Positions 8,560 through 17,633 are shown, numbered from the stretch's first letter. The stretch is DNA of 23,703 bases from JBBABP01 sp041657585 (GCA_041657585.1 JBBABP010000011.1:1-23703), one strand, 5' to 3'. Translations and numbers: made by a program. The notes: generated by a model from the sequence alone, not told the origin.

Positions 8560-11286
8560 TTGATTTTTACTCCTGCGATACAGCAATATCTTGATGTAAA
8601 AAAACAATACGCTGACTGTATTTTGTTTTTTCGTATCGGTGATTTTTATGAAACTTTTTTTGAAGATGCAAAAATTTGTAGCAAAGCATTGGATATAATA
8701 TTAACATCAAAAAACAAAAACTCTGAAAATTCTGTTCCTATGGCTGGGATACCACATCATAGTGCAGATAAATATATAACTAAACTTGTGAGTAAATGAT
8801 ATAAGATTGCTATTGCCGAACAAACAACAAATCCTGTCCCTTGAAAAATAGTCTCAAGAGAAGTTGTTTCGATTATCACGCCATGAACTTATATTCAAGA
8901 AGGAAACAAAAATTTTAGCTACATCGCAGGTATAACTTATGAAACCCATTCAGATTGATATTTTTATCATTTAGCTCGATGAGATTTTGGAGTTGGTGAA
9001 TATTGGACAAAAAGTTTCAAAGCTATAGAAGATGTTCAAAAATTTTTGATGCTGATCAAACCAGTGGAAATTATTTTGGATTTAGATTTTGCGCAAAAAG
9101 ATGAATTTACTTTTGTAATTCAACAAACGCTTCCAAGTCTGATTTCAATTTTTGATGTTCCAGTTGATCCAGAAAAATTTATTATGAATATCACTCACAC
9201 TCAAACGTTGCAAAGTTTTGGAAAAGCTTTGGAAAATGGAAGAATGAAAGCATTGGCTTTGCTTTTTCATTATCTAACTCACACACAAAAAAAATGAATT
9301 TCAAACGTCATTAAAATTTGATTACATAGCCAAGAAAAATGATTGATACTTGATGATGTGACGATAAAAAATTTGGAAATATTTTCATCAAGTTATGATC
9401 AAAATGAAAAATATAGTCTGATTGGAGTTTTGGATAACACCAAAACCGTTTGATGATCAAGATTGCTAAGATATATAATTTCTAATCCAATAAATGATTT
9501 ACAAATTTTACGTTGGAGATTGGATCAGATAGATTATTATTTTAAGGATTTGAAAATAAGCAGAGAAATACAGCACATTCTTTGACAAATTATGGACGTG
9601 CCAAAAATAATGAGCAGTTTGTTTTACAAAAAAATGACTCCTTTAAATTTTGTGAAACTTAGATCTACGTTAAATATATTACTTGAATGAAACGTGATAA
9701 TTCAAGAATCAAATAGACTTTGATTGGAAGAAAAAACTTTGAAAATTATTCAGGATTATTTTTTATTTTTAAAAAAATTAATTAAATCTGATGAAAAAAT
9801 ATCGGAAGACTTGGATTATATTGCTGATGGATATGATAATGAAATTGATGAAATGAGAAAAATTGCTTATCACAGTGACAATCTGCTTTTGGAATATCAA
9901 CAAGAGTTATTAAAAAAAACCTGAGTAGGAAATGTAAAAATAAAATATATTTTGAATCAATGATATTTTATAGAAGTGACTAACAAAGATATTCAATGAT
10001 TTGAAAATGCACTTGAAAAGTTGAAAATTGATGTTGAGTGAAACGAAACCATGCAAAGCGTAGAAAAATTTAATTTATTACGTAGAAACACATTGAAATG
10101 AGCTCAAAGATACGTTTCTGGATATTTAGACAATATACAGCACAAATCTTTAGAAGCAAAAGATAAATTGATAAAGCTTGAAATGGAATTACTTTTGAAA
10201 GCGAAAGAAATGCTAACTGAAATAGCAACTGAAATGTCAGAATTTGCAAATAAAGTTTCGTGGCTTGATGTTTTTGTTTCTCAAGCAATTTTAGCTTACG
10301 AAAAAAAATATATTAAACCTGATTTAAATCAAAGTTATTGAATTCTGATTGAAAATTGAAGACATCCTGTAATTCAAGAATTTCTTCCAAAAGATCAACA
10401 ATTTATACCAAATACTTTGAAAATGAGCGAGGTAAATAATTTGGATGAAATAAAAGTGAAGCGAAGCGAAATCCCGCAAAGCGGGAATGAAAGAAAAAAA
10501 ATTGAAACTGATCATGAAGACGTTTGATTTTTGCATATCGTCACAGGTCCAAACATGTGAGGCAAATCAACATTTCTTAGACAGAATGCTTTAATTGTTT
10601 TGATGGCTCATGCAGGTTTGTTTGTCCCTGCAAGTAAATGTGAAATCTGATTGGTTGATGGAATTTTTGCTCGTATTGGAAGTTGAGATGTCATTGCAAA
10701 AAACCAATCTACTTTTTTGACCGAAATGATAGAAGTAGCAAATATTATAAACAACGCCACGAAAAAAAGTTTTGTCGTTTTTGATGAACTTGGACGTTGA
10801 ACTTCTACCTACGATTGATTGGCCTTGACTAAATCAATATTAGAATATTTTGCAAAAAATATATGATGCAAAACTTTGATTGCGACACATTATCATGAAC
10901 TTATTGGTTTAGAAAACGAAATTAATTGAGTTAAAAATTATTCTGTGAGTGTGTATGAAACAGAAAGAGAAGTTGTTTTTTTGAAAAAAATTGTGAAATG
11001 ATGAGCAAGCAAAAGTTATGGTTTGGATGTGGCAAAATTAGCCGGAATCACAAAAGAAATTTTAGAAAAAGCAAAATATCATTTACAAGAGCTTGAGATA
11101 AAAAGTAAAGGATTGAAAGAAAACGATAATTTAAATAAATTATTTGCAAAACAAGAAATAAATTTAAAATCTGATCCAAAATTTGATAAAATTAAAGCTA
11201 TGTTAAGTAGTTTTGATACCGATAATATGACTCCCCTGCAAGCATTACAATTTTTGGCAAAAATTAAAGAAATTTTTGAAGAATAA
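8560..11286 (+). CDS. mutS: DNA mismatch recognition ATPase MutS
   Basis: 908 aa, within the range of MutS1. The start is TTG at 8560 because stops precede it and MIFTPAIQQYLDVKKQYADC aligns with the family N-terminus. The mismatch-recognition motif is intact (GDFYETF, with the Phe-X-Glu pattern, about residue 28). SVPMAGIPHHS, the connector, the lever/clamp helices (about 300-630) and the ATPase domain follow. Walker A is GPNMGGKST (663-671), ARIGSGDVIAKNQSTFL is the N-loop/D-loop region, and Walker B is DELGRGTST (742-750), followed by LIATHYHEL. Two motif glycines and many others are TGA. A GC-rich palindrome is inserted in frame at residues 633-644. It binds base-base mismatches and small loops to start repair. 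No mutL is in the window. It is divergent from uvrB, with an 8-base periodic leader and no Shine-Dalgarno. Confidence 0.96.
10456..10490. repeat. Palindromic element inserted in frame in mutS
   Basis: A 35-base GC-rich island reading GTGAAGCGAAGCGAAA, then the perfect stem TCCCGC-AAA-GCGGGA (10472-10486), then ATGA. It sits in a gene that is otherwise strongly AT-rich. It encodes VKRSEIPQSGNE in the linker about 20 residues before Walker A. The reverse strand reads TCATTCCCGC, a start seen in dispersed intergenic palindromes of other bacteria. Confidence 0.65.
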
Positions 11287-11291
11287 AAAAA

Positions 11292-11321
11292 CATACCTCA
11301 ATATGAGATATGCTATTTTTT
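11292..11321. terminator. Bidirectional terminator between mutS and the Cys-rich gene
   Basis: CATACCTCA and TGAGATATG form a 9-bp stem with one mismatch around a 3-base loop. A runs precede it and CTATTTTTT follows it, so both convergent transcripts meet a hairpin plus U-run. It begins 6 bases after the mutS stop. Confidence 0.65.
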
Positions 11322-11349
11322 AAAAAACGTATTAATATAATTTTTTTTA

Positions 11350-11607
11350 TTAACAATTTTCTCTTTTGCACTCTTTTATGTGTTCAAAATAATGCCTCAA
11401 CTTAACTTCTTTTCCACAATTTTCACAAGTTACCATACGATAATTTCCTGTACAATCTTCAACATGATTGAAAAATTTAATTGTAATTATATTTTCGTGA
11501 CAATTCGGACATTCGTAACAACATGGCACACAATGTTTCATACTATCATTTGTATGACAATCACAATGACATAAGTCAGATTTAAATTTATATTCTTCCT
11601 CTTTCAT
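11350..11607 (-). CDS. Small Cys/His-rich putative zinc-binding protein
   Basis: 85 aa with eleven cysteines and eight histidines. CHCDCH lies at residues 13-18, CVPCCYECPNCH at 26-37, then FFNHVEDC (44-51), CENCGK (61-66), and HYFEHIKEC (72-80). The last two blocks form a CxxC...HxxxHIxxC pattern, and the FFNHVEDC block gives a similar unit, as in TRAF-type or C2HC zinc fingers. I infer one to three bound zinc ions; the partner, nucleic acid or protein, is unknown. It has only two glycines, both GGN, so recoding cannot be judged. It has its own promoter-like sequence and converges on mutS. No bacterial family was recognised with confidence. Confidence 0.75.
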   Translation of the reverse strand: MKEEEYKFKSDLCHCDCHTNDSMKHCVPCCYECPNCHENIITIKFFNHVEDCTGNYRMVTCENCGKEVKLRHYFEHIKECKRENC

Positions 11608-11631
11608 TTTTATTAAATTTTATTTTAATAT

Positions 11632-11659
11632 AGTATAAATTATTTTTGTTAAATTTCAA
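11632..11659 (-). promoter_or_regulatory. Putative promoter of the Cys-rich gene
   Basis: On the minus strand TTGAAA (11659-11654), 16 bases, TATACT (11637-11632), about 25 bases before the ATG at 11607. The transcript would have a very short leader of about 18-20 bases. Confidence 0.5.
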
Positions 11660-11685
11660 TAGCAACAATAACATATAAAAAAGAC

Positions 11686-11713
11686 TTGACAATTAATAGC
11701 TAATGATTATATA
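11686..11713 (+). promoter_or_regulatory. Putative promoter of the Bacteroidota-type sigma gene
   Basis: TTGACA (11686-11691), 16 bases, TATATA (11708-11713), 40 bases before the ATG. This is a standard sigma-70 pattern, not the Bacteroidota TAnnTTTG type. It suggests the organism's own RpoD reads this gene. Confidence 0.55.
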
Positions 11714-11752
11714 AAGTGAAGTAAAATTTTATTTAATTTGTAATCTTTTTTA

Positions 11753-12613
11753 ATGAGACAATTAAAAATAGTAAGATCAATTACGCCTCGTGAAAATACT
11801 TGTATTGAAAAATATTTAATAGAAGTTTCAAAATATTCTTTGATAAGTGTAGAAGAAGAAATTGATTTAGCAAAAAAAATAAAAGAATGAGATACTATTG
11901 CATTGCAAAAATTAATTAAAGCTAATCTTCGTTTTGTTATATCTGTTGCAAAACAATATCAAAATCAATGATTAAGTTTGCCTGATTTAATAAATGAGTG
12001 AAACCTCTGATTAATGAAAGCAACTAAAAAATTTGATGAAACAAGATGATTTAAATTTATTTCTTATGCTGTACGATGGATCAGACAATCCATATTAATG
12101 GCTATAAGTGAAAATTCAAGAATGATACGTCTACCACAAAATCAATTAAATCAAAAAAATGTTATTGATAAAGCCATAGCCGCACTTGAACAAAAACTTA
12201 ATCGTGAGCCAAGTATTGATGAAATAAATAAACGAACTGGAATAAAAAAAGAAACAGTAAATAAACTTTTAAGAAATGTGCAAAAAACAACATCTTTAGA
12301 TTTTCAAATTATTTCCGAAAAATCTGATGATTTTAATCTTTATGATAAAATACCTAATGTAATAGAAACAACTGATAATAATTTGAATATAGAATGATTT
12401 AAATATGAAATAGCAAAAATATTAAAAACACTTAGTAAAAACGAAGCTGAAATAATAAAATTATTTTTTGGATTAAATGGTTATTCTGAAATGTCACATC
12501 AAGAAATAGCAGAAAAATTATGAAAAAGCACAGAAAGAATAAGACAAATAAAAAATGAAGCTATAAAAAAAATGAAATACAAAAGTAAGCTTTTAAAAAA
12601 ATACTTATGATAA
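11753..12613 (+). CDS. Bacteroidota-type primary sigma-70 factor
   Basis: 286 aa, the length of Bacteroidota RpoD, which lacks region 1.1. The N-terminus MRQLKIVRSITPRENTC with KYLIEVSK matches the distinctive Bacteroidota start (MRQLKI...SIT.RE...KYL.E). Region 2 is near-perfect: NLRFVISVAKQYQNQGLSLP, DLINEGNLGLMKATKKFDET, RGFKFISYAVRWIRQSI. Region 4 has the helix-turn-helix EIAEKLGKSTERIRQIKNEA, and the protein ends SKLLKKYLG, again the Bacteroidota ending. Region 3 (about 130-210) is diverged. It would bind core RNA polymerase and select promoters. Eight of eleven glycines are TGA, so it is fully adapted to code 25. The organism's own region-1.1-bearing RpoD is encoded at 19780. I infer an old transfer from Bacteroidota; whether it now reads a special regulon is unknown. 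Confidence 0.9.
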
Positions 12614-12665
12614 TTGTTTTTCACAGTAACAAATTAAGTTATTATAAATCATAACATAATTAATA

Positions 12666-13154
12666 TTAAGCTTTTTGTTTTTTATTGTTTTGCCCATTCA
12701 GTATATTTTCTTTTTGTCGAATTATTTTGTTTATAAACATTCTTGTTTGAGAGGCATTACAAAATTCATCTGCCGTAAGAAGTAAAAATCATTTTAGTCA
12801 CTGCATTATTGAGATTAGATTATAATCATTTTCCCAAATCTTTTGATTTATTTTTTCTTTTCAAACTTCATTTAATCATTTTTTTGAAATATAATAATAT
12901 AAATTATCTTGTGTTTTTTGTAAATCACAATTTATATTGTGATCTAAACCACATATTTGGTCAGTATTTTTTTTATCCAAATATATAAGATATTCAGAAA
13001 GAGCATCTGCATTTTGTAAAATATTTTTTAATTTATAATAATGTAAATATTTCAAAAAATCTTGAACCTCTTGTTTCAAATATCAAGCAACATCTAAATT
13101 TTTGATATTATTTATAATTTTTCTGATTAAAATATCTTTTTTGGAATCCTTCAT
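12666..13154 (-). CDS. Hypothetical helical protein
   Basis: 162 aa, not recognised. It is Lys/Asn/Ile-rich and probably all-helical, with no signal peptide or membrane segment. TGA falls in frame five times (for example VAGYLKQEV, SKKGLNEVGKEK and MQGLKGFLLL) where Gly gives a sensible reading. Three cysteines (two in ICGLDHNINC) do not form a clear metal site. It converges on the sigma gene (52-base gap) and follows ftsE on the same strand, separated by a palindromic spacer. Real coding is supported by the continuous frame through five recoded codons. Confidence 0.65.
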
Positions 13155-13170
13155 AATAAAATACAAAATA

Positions 13171-13196
13171 TAAAATAATTCTTTAGAATTATTTTA
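13171..13196. repeat. Perfect palindrome downstream of ftsE
   Basis: TAAAATAATTC and GAATTATTTTA pair over 11 bases around the loop TTTA. It lies between the ftsE stop and the next minus-strand start and may act as a weak terminator or an RNA-stability element. The next hairpin, TTTTACCCTGC/GCAGTGGTAAAA, overlaps its right end. Confidence 0.6.
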
Positions 13197-13258
13197 CCCT
13201 GCTTCAGCAGTGGTAAAATATAAATCAAATTATTACATAAAATATAATCTGATTTTAT
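13188..13258. repeat. Dispersed intergenic element, copy 2
   Basis: Head hairpin TTTTACCCTGC-TTCA-GCAGTGGTAAAA, then AAATTATTACA and an AATCTGATTTT tail, in the same order as the copy at 8366-8455. The tail runs into the 3' end of ftsE and encodes its last residues (about KYKIRLYFM). Confidence 0.5.
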
Positions 13259-13907
13259 ATTTAGCTTTTAGATAATTAACAAGATGAATATCATGAGTTA
13301 TCAAAAGTATTGTATTGTTGCCAGTGGTATGTGCAGCAATCATTTCGTCAGCAATTTGCTGTGTATGTTCCCAATTAAGATTTCCGGTTGGTTCATCTGC
13401 AATTAAAAATTCAGGGTTATGAATTAATGCTCTCGCTATTCCAACTTTTTGTTTTTCTCCTGTACTTAAAAATTTAACAGGAATATTTGCATGTTTTTGT
13501 AAATCAAATTTTTTGATCATTTCTCTTGTTTTATTTTCTATTATTGTTTGTCATAATTTATAAAGTTTCAATGGATATTTAATATTTTCTTCAACTGTTA
13601 AATTATCAAATAATTTGTAATCTTGAAAAACTATTCATATTTTTTTTCTATAATTTTGCATTTCTAAATCAGAATATTTTGATATATCTTCTCTTTTATA
13701 AAAAATTGTTCTTGCTGGAGGCATAATCTGTCATATCATAAGTTTAATTAAAGATGATTTTCAGCTTCAAGATTTTCACATAATTACACAAAAATCATTC
13801 TTATATAAAGAAAAATTAAATTTATTAAATAAAATAAATGGAAGTTCTTTATATCACCAAGTGAGATTTTTAATATCTATTAATGTGGGCTGATTGGAAT
13901 TTTCCAT
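13233..13907 (-). CDS. ftsE: FtsE-like ABC transporter ATP-binding protein
   Basis: 224 aa, the FtsE/LolD size class. Walker A is GKSGSGKS at 44-51, in which all three glycines are TGA. The Q-loop is IVFQDYKLFDNLTVEEN, the signature LSTGEKQKVGIARAL (147-161; the usual LSGGE reads LSTGE), Walker B FLIADEPTGNL (167-177), and the H-loop ILLITHD. FtsE with FtsX activates cell-wall hydrolases at the septum, whereas LolD-type relatives power other MacB-like exporters. The phrase DEPTGNL fits both, and no ftsX-like membrane gene adjoins it here, so the exact role is open. Transcription probably starts near 14025, giving a leader made largely of a 112-bp heptad array. Confidence 0.85.
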
Positions 13908-13909
13908 AA

Positions 13910-14021
13910 GAAGAACTAAGAAATAAATTACTAAGTGTTGAATGCTAAATGCTAAGTTTTAACTGCTAAGTCCTAAGTGTTGAATTTCTAACGACTAAAG
14001 ACTAACAACTAAAGACTATGC
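13910..14021. repeat. Heptad (7-bp period) array in the ftsE leader
   Basis: Sixteen 7-base units in continuous phase, beginning two bases from the ftsE ATG. They read GAAGAAC, TAAGAAA, TAAATTA, CTAAGTG, TTGAATG, CTAAATG, CTAAGTT, TTAACTG, CTAAGTC, CTAAGTG, TTGAATT, TCTAACG, ACTAAAG, ACTAACA, ACTAAAG, ACTATGC. The last part matches the ACTAACG/ACTAAAG words of the glyA array. The rest of the gap (14022-14169) holds the ftsE promoter and no gene. Confidence 0.85.
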
Positions 14022-14031
14022 CATTGATTTA

Positions 14032-14059
14032 ATTATACTTTCAAAATAATATATTGCAA
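14032..14059 (-). promoter_or_regulatory. Putative ftsE promoter
   Basis: On the minus strand TTGCAA (14059-14054), 16 bases, consensus TATAAT (14037-14032). The expected transcript starts near 14025, just before the heptad array, repeating the promoter-array-start arrangement of glyA. Confidence 0.55.
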
Positions 14060-14169
14060 AAAAAATAAGCAAGAAAAACACATTTGAATTGACAAAAAAT
14101 CTTATTATTACGTGGTCGTCTAAAAAAGCCAATAAAATGGTTGAAAGCGAGTTTAAAAAAGATAAGAAT

Positions 14170-14246
14170 CAGTGACGAGTGACTCGTTACTAGTCACTAG
14201 TAACCCGCAACTATTAATTCATAACTTTTTAATTATTAATTATTAC
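14170..14246. repeat. Heptad (7-bp period) array in the pheS leader
   Basis: Eleven 7-base units ending two bases before the pheS ATG: CAGTGAC, GAGTGAC, TCGTTAC, TAGTCAC, TAGTAAC, CCGCAAC, TATTAAT, TCATAAC, TTTTTAA, TTATTAA, TTATTAC. Column 6 is A in all eleven and column 4 is T in ten. The words differ from those of glyA and ftsE but the period, length and placement are the same. Confidence 0.85.
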
Positions 14247-14248
14247 TT

Positions 14249-15274
14249 ATGTTAGATACAAAAAAAATTATTATTGAATTAAACCAGTTAGAAAACGGCG
14301 ATCAGCTTGAAAATTTTTTTCAAAAATATTTATGAAAAAAATGATTGTTAAATGATGAATTCAAAAAAATTGTAAGTTTATCAGATCAAGAAAAAAAAAT
14401 TTTTGGTAAAACACTATCTGATACAAAAAATATTTTGACTAGTGAATATGAAAAAAAAGAGAATGAATTATCAATCAAAAATATTAATAAAAATTCAGAA
14501 AAAGATATCATAGATATCAGTATAGAAACTGACAATATTCAGCAATGAAACTTTTCTATAATATCAAAAGTCAGAAGAGAAATCGAAGAAATATATAAAT
14601 CAATGTGATTTATAATAGATTATTGACATGAAATTGTGACTAAATATGAAAATTTTGAATCTGTAAATATTCCACTTACTCATCCTGCAACTGAATCTCA
14701 CGACACAATTTATCTTAATGATAAAGATATGTTTGACGATAATTTGATATTAAGAACGCATAATTCTGCACATCAAGTTCAAGACATTCAAAAATATTGA
14801 ATACCTTTGAAATTATGATCACCTTGAAGAGTTTACAGAGTAGAAAATATGGACGCCAGTCATGATATAATGTTTCAATACGCAGAATGAATTGTGATAG
14901 ATAAAAATATTAGCATAGCAAACTTCAAAGATACTATGAAAAAATTACTTTCAGCAATATTATGAAAAAAAATTGAAATCAGAATGAGACCAAGTTATTT
15001 TCCATTTGTGGAACCATGATTTGAAATAGATGCACAATGCCCTATTTGTGATGGTAAATGATGTAGTTTATGTAAAAAATCATGATGGTTAGAACTTTTG
15101 GGTGCAGGAATGATACATCCAAATGTTTTGAAAAATGCTTGAGTAGATCCAAAAATATGGTCAGGATTTGCCTTTGGAATTTGACTTAGTAGATTGGCTG
15201 CAATTCGTTATTGAATCAAAGATATTAGATATTTCACAAATTGAGATTTAAGATTTATTAGAAGTTTTGCATAA
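14249..15274 (+). CDS. pheS: Phenylalanine-tRNA ligase alpha subunit
   Basis: 341 aa, the usual bacterial length. After an N-terminal coiled-coil region (1-95) come the class II catalytic signatures: VRREIEEIYKSMGFIID, then VNIPLTHPATESHDTIYL, motif 2 (GRVYRVENMDASHDIMF with FQYAEGIVID), and RPSYFPFVEPGFEIDAQC. A cysteine cluster CPIC...C..C (264-275) leads into GWLELLGAGMIHPNVL. Motif 3 is FAFGIGLSRLAAIRYGIKDI, ending in NGDLRFIRSF. It charges tRNA-Phe as an alpha2-beta2 enzyme with PheT. pheT is not adjacent, unlike in many bacteria. Start chosen at the ATG after the heptad array, with no Shine-Dalgarno. Confidence 0.95.
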
Positions 15275-15317
15275 AATTATATCCTAAAATAAATTTTTAA
15301 CTTTCAAAAAAAATATC

Positions 15318-15650
15318 ATGTTAAACAAAGAAATTGTTCTAAAAAATCTAAAAGACTTTAGATATAATCACATTGATGATTTGCCAAAAGAGAAAGTTAC
15401 AATGGAAGATAAAAATTATTATAAATATAAATGTCGTTGAAATTTTATGATATGAGTAAAAGATCATATTTCTTGGTTAATTTCTAAAAACCTCCTCAAT
15501 GAAGAATCCTCAATAAAAAAAGGTAATGAATTTGTAAATTATATAATGGAAAGAGATTTTGAAAGAAAAACAACAAAAGAAGAAATTAATATGGTAAACG
15601 ATATTTTAGATAAAGTTATAAAAGATTTAGAAATTAAGAAAAAAAATTAA
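15318..15650 (+). CDS. Hypothetical small cytosolic protein
   Basis: 110 aa, not recognised. Highly charged and probably helical: KDFRYNHIDDLPKEKVTMED in the first third, one short hydrophobic patch (GNFMIGVKDHISWLI), then KGNEFVNYIMERDFERKTTK. TGA occurs twice in frame at RGN and IGV. It starts 43 bases after pheS on the same strand and is likely cotranscribed with it and the following membrane peptide, up to the terminator at 15888. Confidence 0.65.
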
Positions 15651-15678
15651 AGATAAATGTATAAAAAAAAGAAATTAA

Positions 15679-15870
15679 TTGGAATTTTTTAAAGATTTAA
15701 TAATGATATTGTTGTCTTTAATTTTAATTGTATGTCTTGTTTTTATAAAAAGTAGCCTATTAATAAGTATATTTATTATATTAAGTAAATTAATATTAAT
15801 GGCTATAATTTGTTTAATGTTTTTTATACTTATTGTTGCTTTCATGTTTATTATATTTATTTTAGATTAA
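15679..15870 (+). CDS. Small hydrophobic membrane protein
   Basis: 63 aa, almost entirely Leu/Ile/Phe, with two probable membrane helices (about 8-26 and 28-62). The start is TTG at 15679, directly after an in-frame TAA, or the ATG at 15703. It contains no glycine and so cannot test the code. It lies 28 bases after the previous gene and 18 bases before a strong terminator, which supports transcription. Hydrophobic AT-rich frames also arise by chance, so confidence is moderate. Confidence 0.45.
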   Translation: MEFFKDLIMILLSLILIVCLVFIKSSLLISIFIILSKLILMAIICLMFFILIVAFMFIIFILD

Positions 15871-15887
15871 TTTAAGATATAACAATT

Positions 15888-15913
15888 AGGATCTATATTA
15901 GATCCTTTTTTTT
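15888..15913 (+). terminator. Rho-independent terminator of the pheS group
   Basis: AGGATCT/AGATCCT, a 7-bp perfect stem with loop ATATT, followed directly by eight T residues. Confidence 0.85.
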
Positions 15914-15932
15914 AATATTTTTGATTGTTTCC

Positions 15933-16051
15933 AATCATAAAGTGAAGTGCTGGAAAGATTACTTTGATTGACAAACCAATGGAAAAATAAAATGGCGGAT
16001 ATTTTTCCTAGACTTTTTTGCATACTTTTTTTGGCAATGAAAAAAAGTATG
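15933..16051. repeat. Structured spacer downstream of cysS
   Basis: Within the gene-free gap 15914-16121 there is a perfect 12-bp inverted repeat, CATACTTTTTTT (16021-16032) and AAAAAAAGTATG (16040-16051), with a 7-base loop. To its left is a nested region where CAATCATAAAGT pairs with ACTTTGATTG and CCAATCA/TGATTGT-like words recur. GC content rises locally (AATGGCGGATA). It may be a remnant mobile palindrome; no coding sequence is seen. Confidence 0.5.
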
Positions 16052-16121
16052 TCCAAGCGAAGTGTTTATTAATTCTAAAATTGCACATGAAAAAAAAATG
16101 AGACAATAATATGAAATATCG

Positions 16122-17633
16122 TTAGTGGTTAGATAATTTCGTTACTTCATATCAATCTTTGGTATCTTTAATTTCTCGTCATAAATTTTTAATTTCATTT
16201 CTAAGCTCGTCAGACAGTTGGAAATTTTTATTTTTTTTTGCAATTAAACGCTGCTCTACTAAATCACTAATTTCTTGTGGAATATTTTCTAGATTTTTGT
16301 TTTTTTCTTGAATTTCTTCAAAATCAAATAGTCAGATTTTTAATAATTTTTTTTCTAATCGATAAATAATTTGCATTATCTCTCAATTTGCATTTGCAAG
16401 TCATGTATTAATAATAGACAAAAGTTTTGGCGTGTTAAAATCATCACAAATAGCTTGGACAATTTCGTTAAAAAAATTTTTTGAATCTCTTGTTTGAAGT
16501 AATGTTTCTAAATCTAAATATGAAATATTCACAAATAAGTCCAATTTTTTAATTTTTAATTTTTCATTATTCATTTTTAATTTTCTTATCAAGTTTTCTC
16601 TAGCATTTTTTATTTGACCGATACCTTTTCGCGTAAAATCAAGAAAACTATTATATTGAGCAGTCAGAAACCAATATCTAATATCCAAATAATCATATCA
16701 TTTTTCTAAAACTTCAGATGGATCTGCATTATTACCATCAGATTTTGACATTTTTTTTCAATTCATATTTACAAATTGATGATGTATTCGATATTTTACT
16801 CGTGGATTAACATCAAAAACAATTTCTGACTGTACAATTTCGTTAGTGTGATGAATTGGCAAAAGATCTACTCATCAATGATGAATATCAAATTGATGAC
16901 CTAAATAATTACTCGACATCACACAACATTCACTATGCCAACCAGGAAATCAAATGCCTCGTGGAGAATCTCGTTCCATTTGTCTTTTTTGATCTTTTGG
17001 AGAAAATTTTCGTAATGCAAAATCAGTAGAATTTTTTTTTCATCACATATCTATCCTCTCACCTGCCTGAATTCACTCCAAAGCCTTTTTATAATTTGGT
17101 CCTAAAAGTTTTCAATAATCTGATATCTTTGAAGTATCAATATATATACCATCTTCTGGAACAATATAAGTATATCATTTTGATTCAATAATTTGAATAA
17201 ATTTTATCTGATCTTTTATACTTTCTGTTGCCCTAGGCATATAATCAAAATCATCTATATTTAATCATTTAAAAAAAACTCTGAATATATTCTCATATTT
17301 CTTTGCCACATCTCGGACTGATGCTCATTCTAATCTAGCGCCTTTCTCCATTTTATCTTCTCAGTGATCTCAATCTCACACCATATGTCATACATCGGTA
17401 ATATTCATAACGAATTTTGTTTTGTATCAAAGAATATTTTTGATAACGTTTCTTATCAGATCAGCAGTAAACGCCGCCCTTAAATTCCCAAAATGAGGCA
17501 AAGAATAAACAGTCGGTCAACAAGAATATATTCAGACAAAATCCTTTTTTGGTCATTTATAATTTGGATCTTCCATCAAAGGAATAAATTCTTCTTTTTG
17601 ACGAGTAAGTGTGTTGTAAATTTTTAATTTCAT
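16122..17633 (-). CDS. cysS: Cysteine-tRNA ligase
   Basis: 503 aa, class I. The catalytic opening is GIYSCGPTVYSLPHFGNLRA, where the HIGH motif reads HFGN (47-50) and C38 is the first zinc ligand. The other zinc ligands are in GWHSECC and HHGGVDLLPIHHTNE, and KMSKS (294-298) precedes DGNN. NITDVGHMVGD is also typical. The anticodon-binding C-terminal domain ends with LGREIKDTKDGYEV, the usual CysRS ending. It charges tRNA-Cys. TGA encodes many of its glycines, including those in ICDGIYSCGP-like and MGGKK positions. It stands alone, facing away from the small gene at 17768, with a TTGACA-based promoter upstream and GAGAATTAA before the ATG. Confidence 0.96.

Noticed and set aside
8560..11286. 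mutS appearing as several short frames, suggesting a pseudogene
   Set aside because: Every break is TGA at a glycine position. Read with code 25, the frame is continuous for 908 residues with all motifs intact.
11079..11294. Minus-strand frame opposite the mutS 3' end
   Set aside because: Shadow of a conserved C-terminal MutS region; no start context or independent support.
7361..14246. CRISPR array for the repeat-rich leaders
   Set aside because: Units are 7 bases, degenerate and contiguous; there are no 25-40-base repeats with unique spacers and no cas genes.
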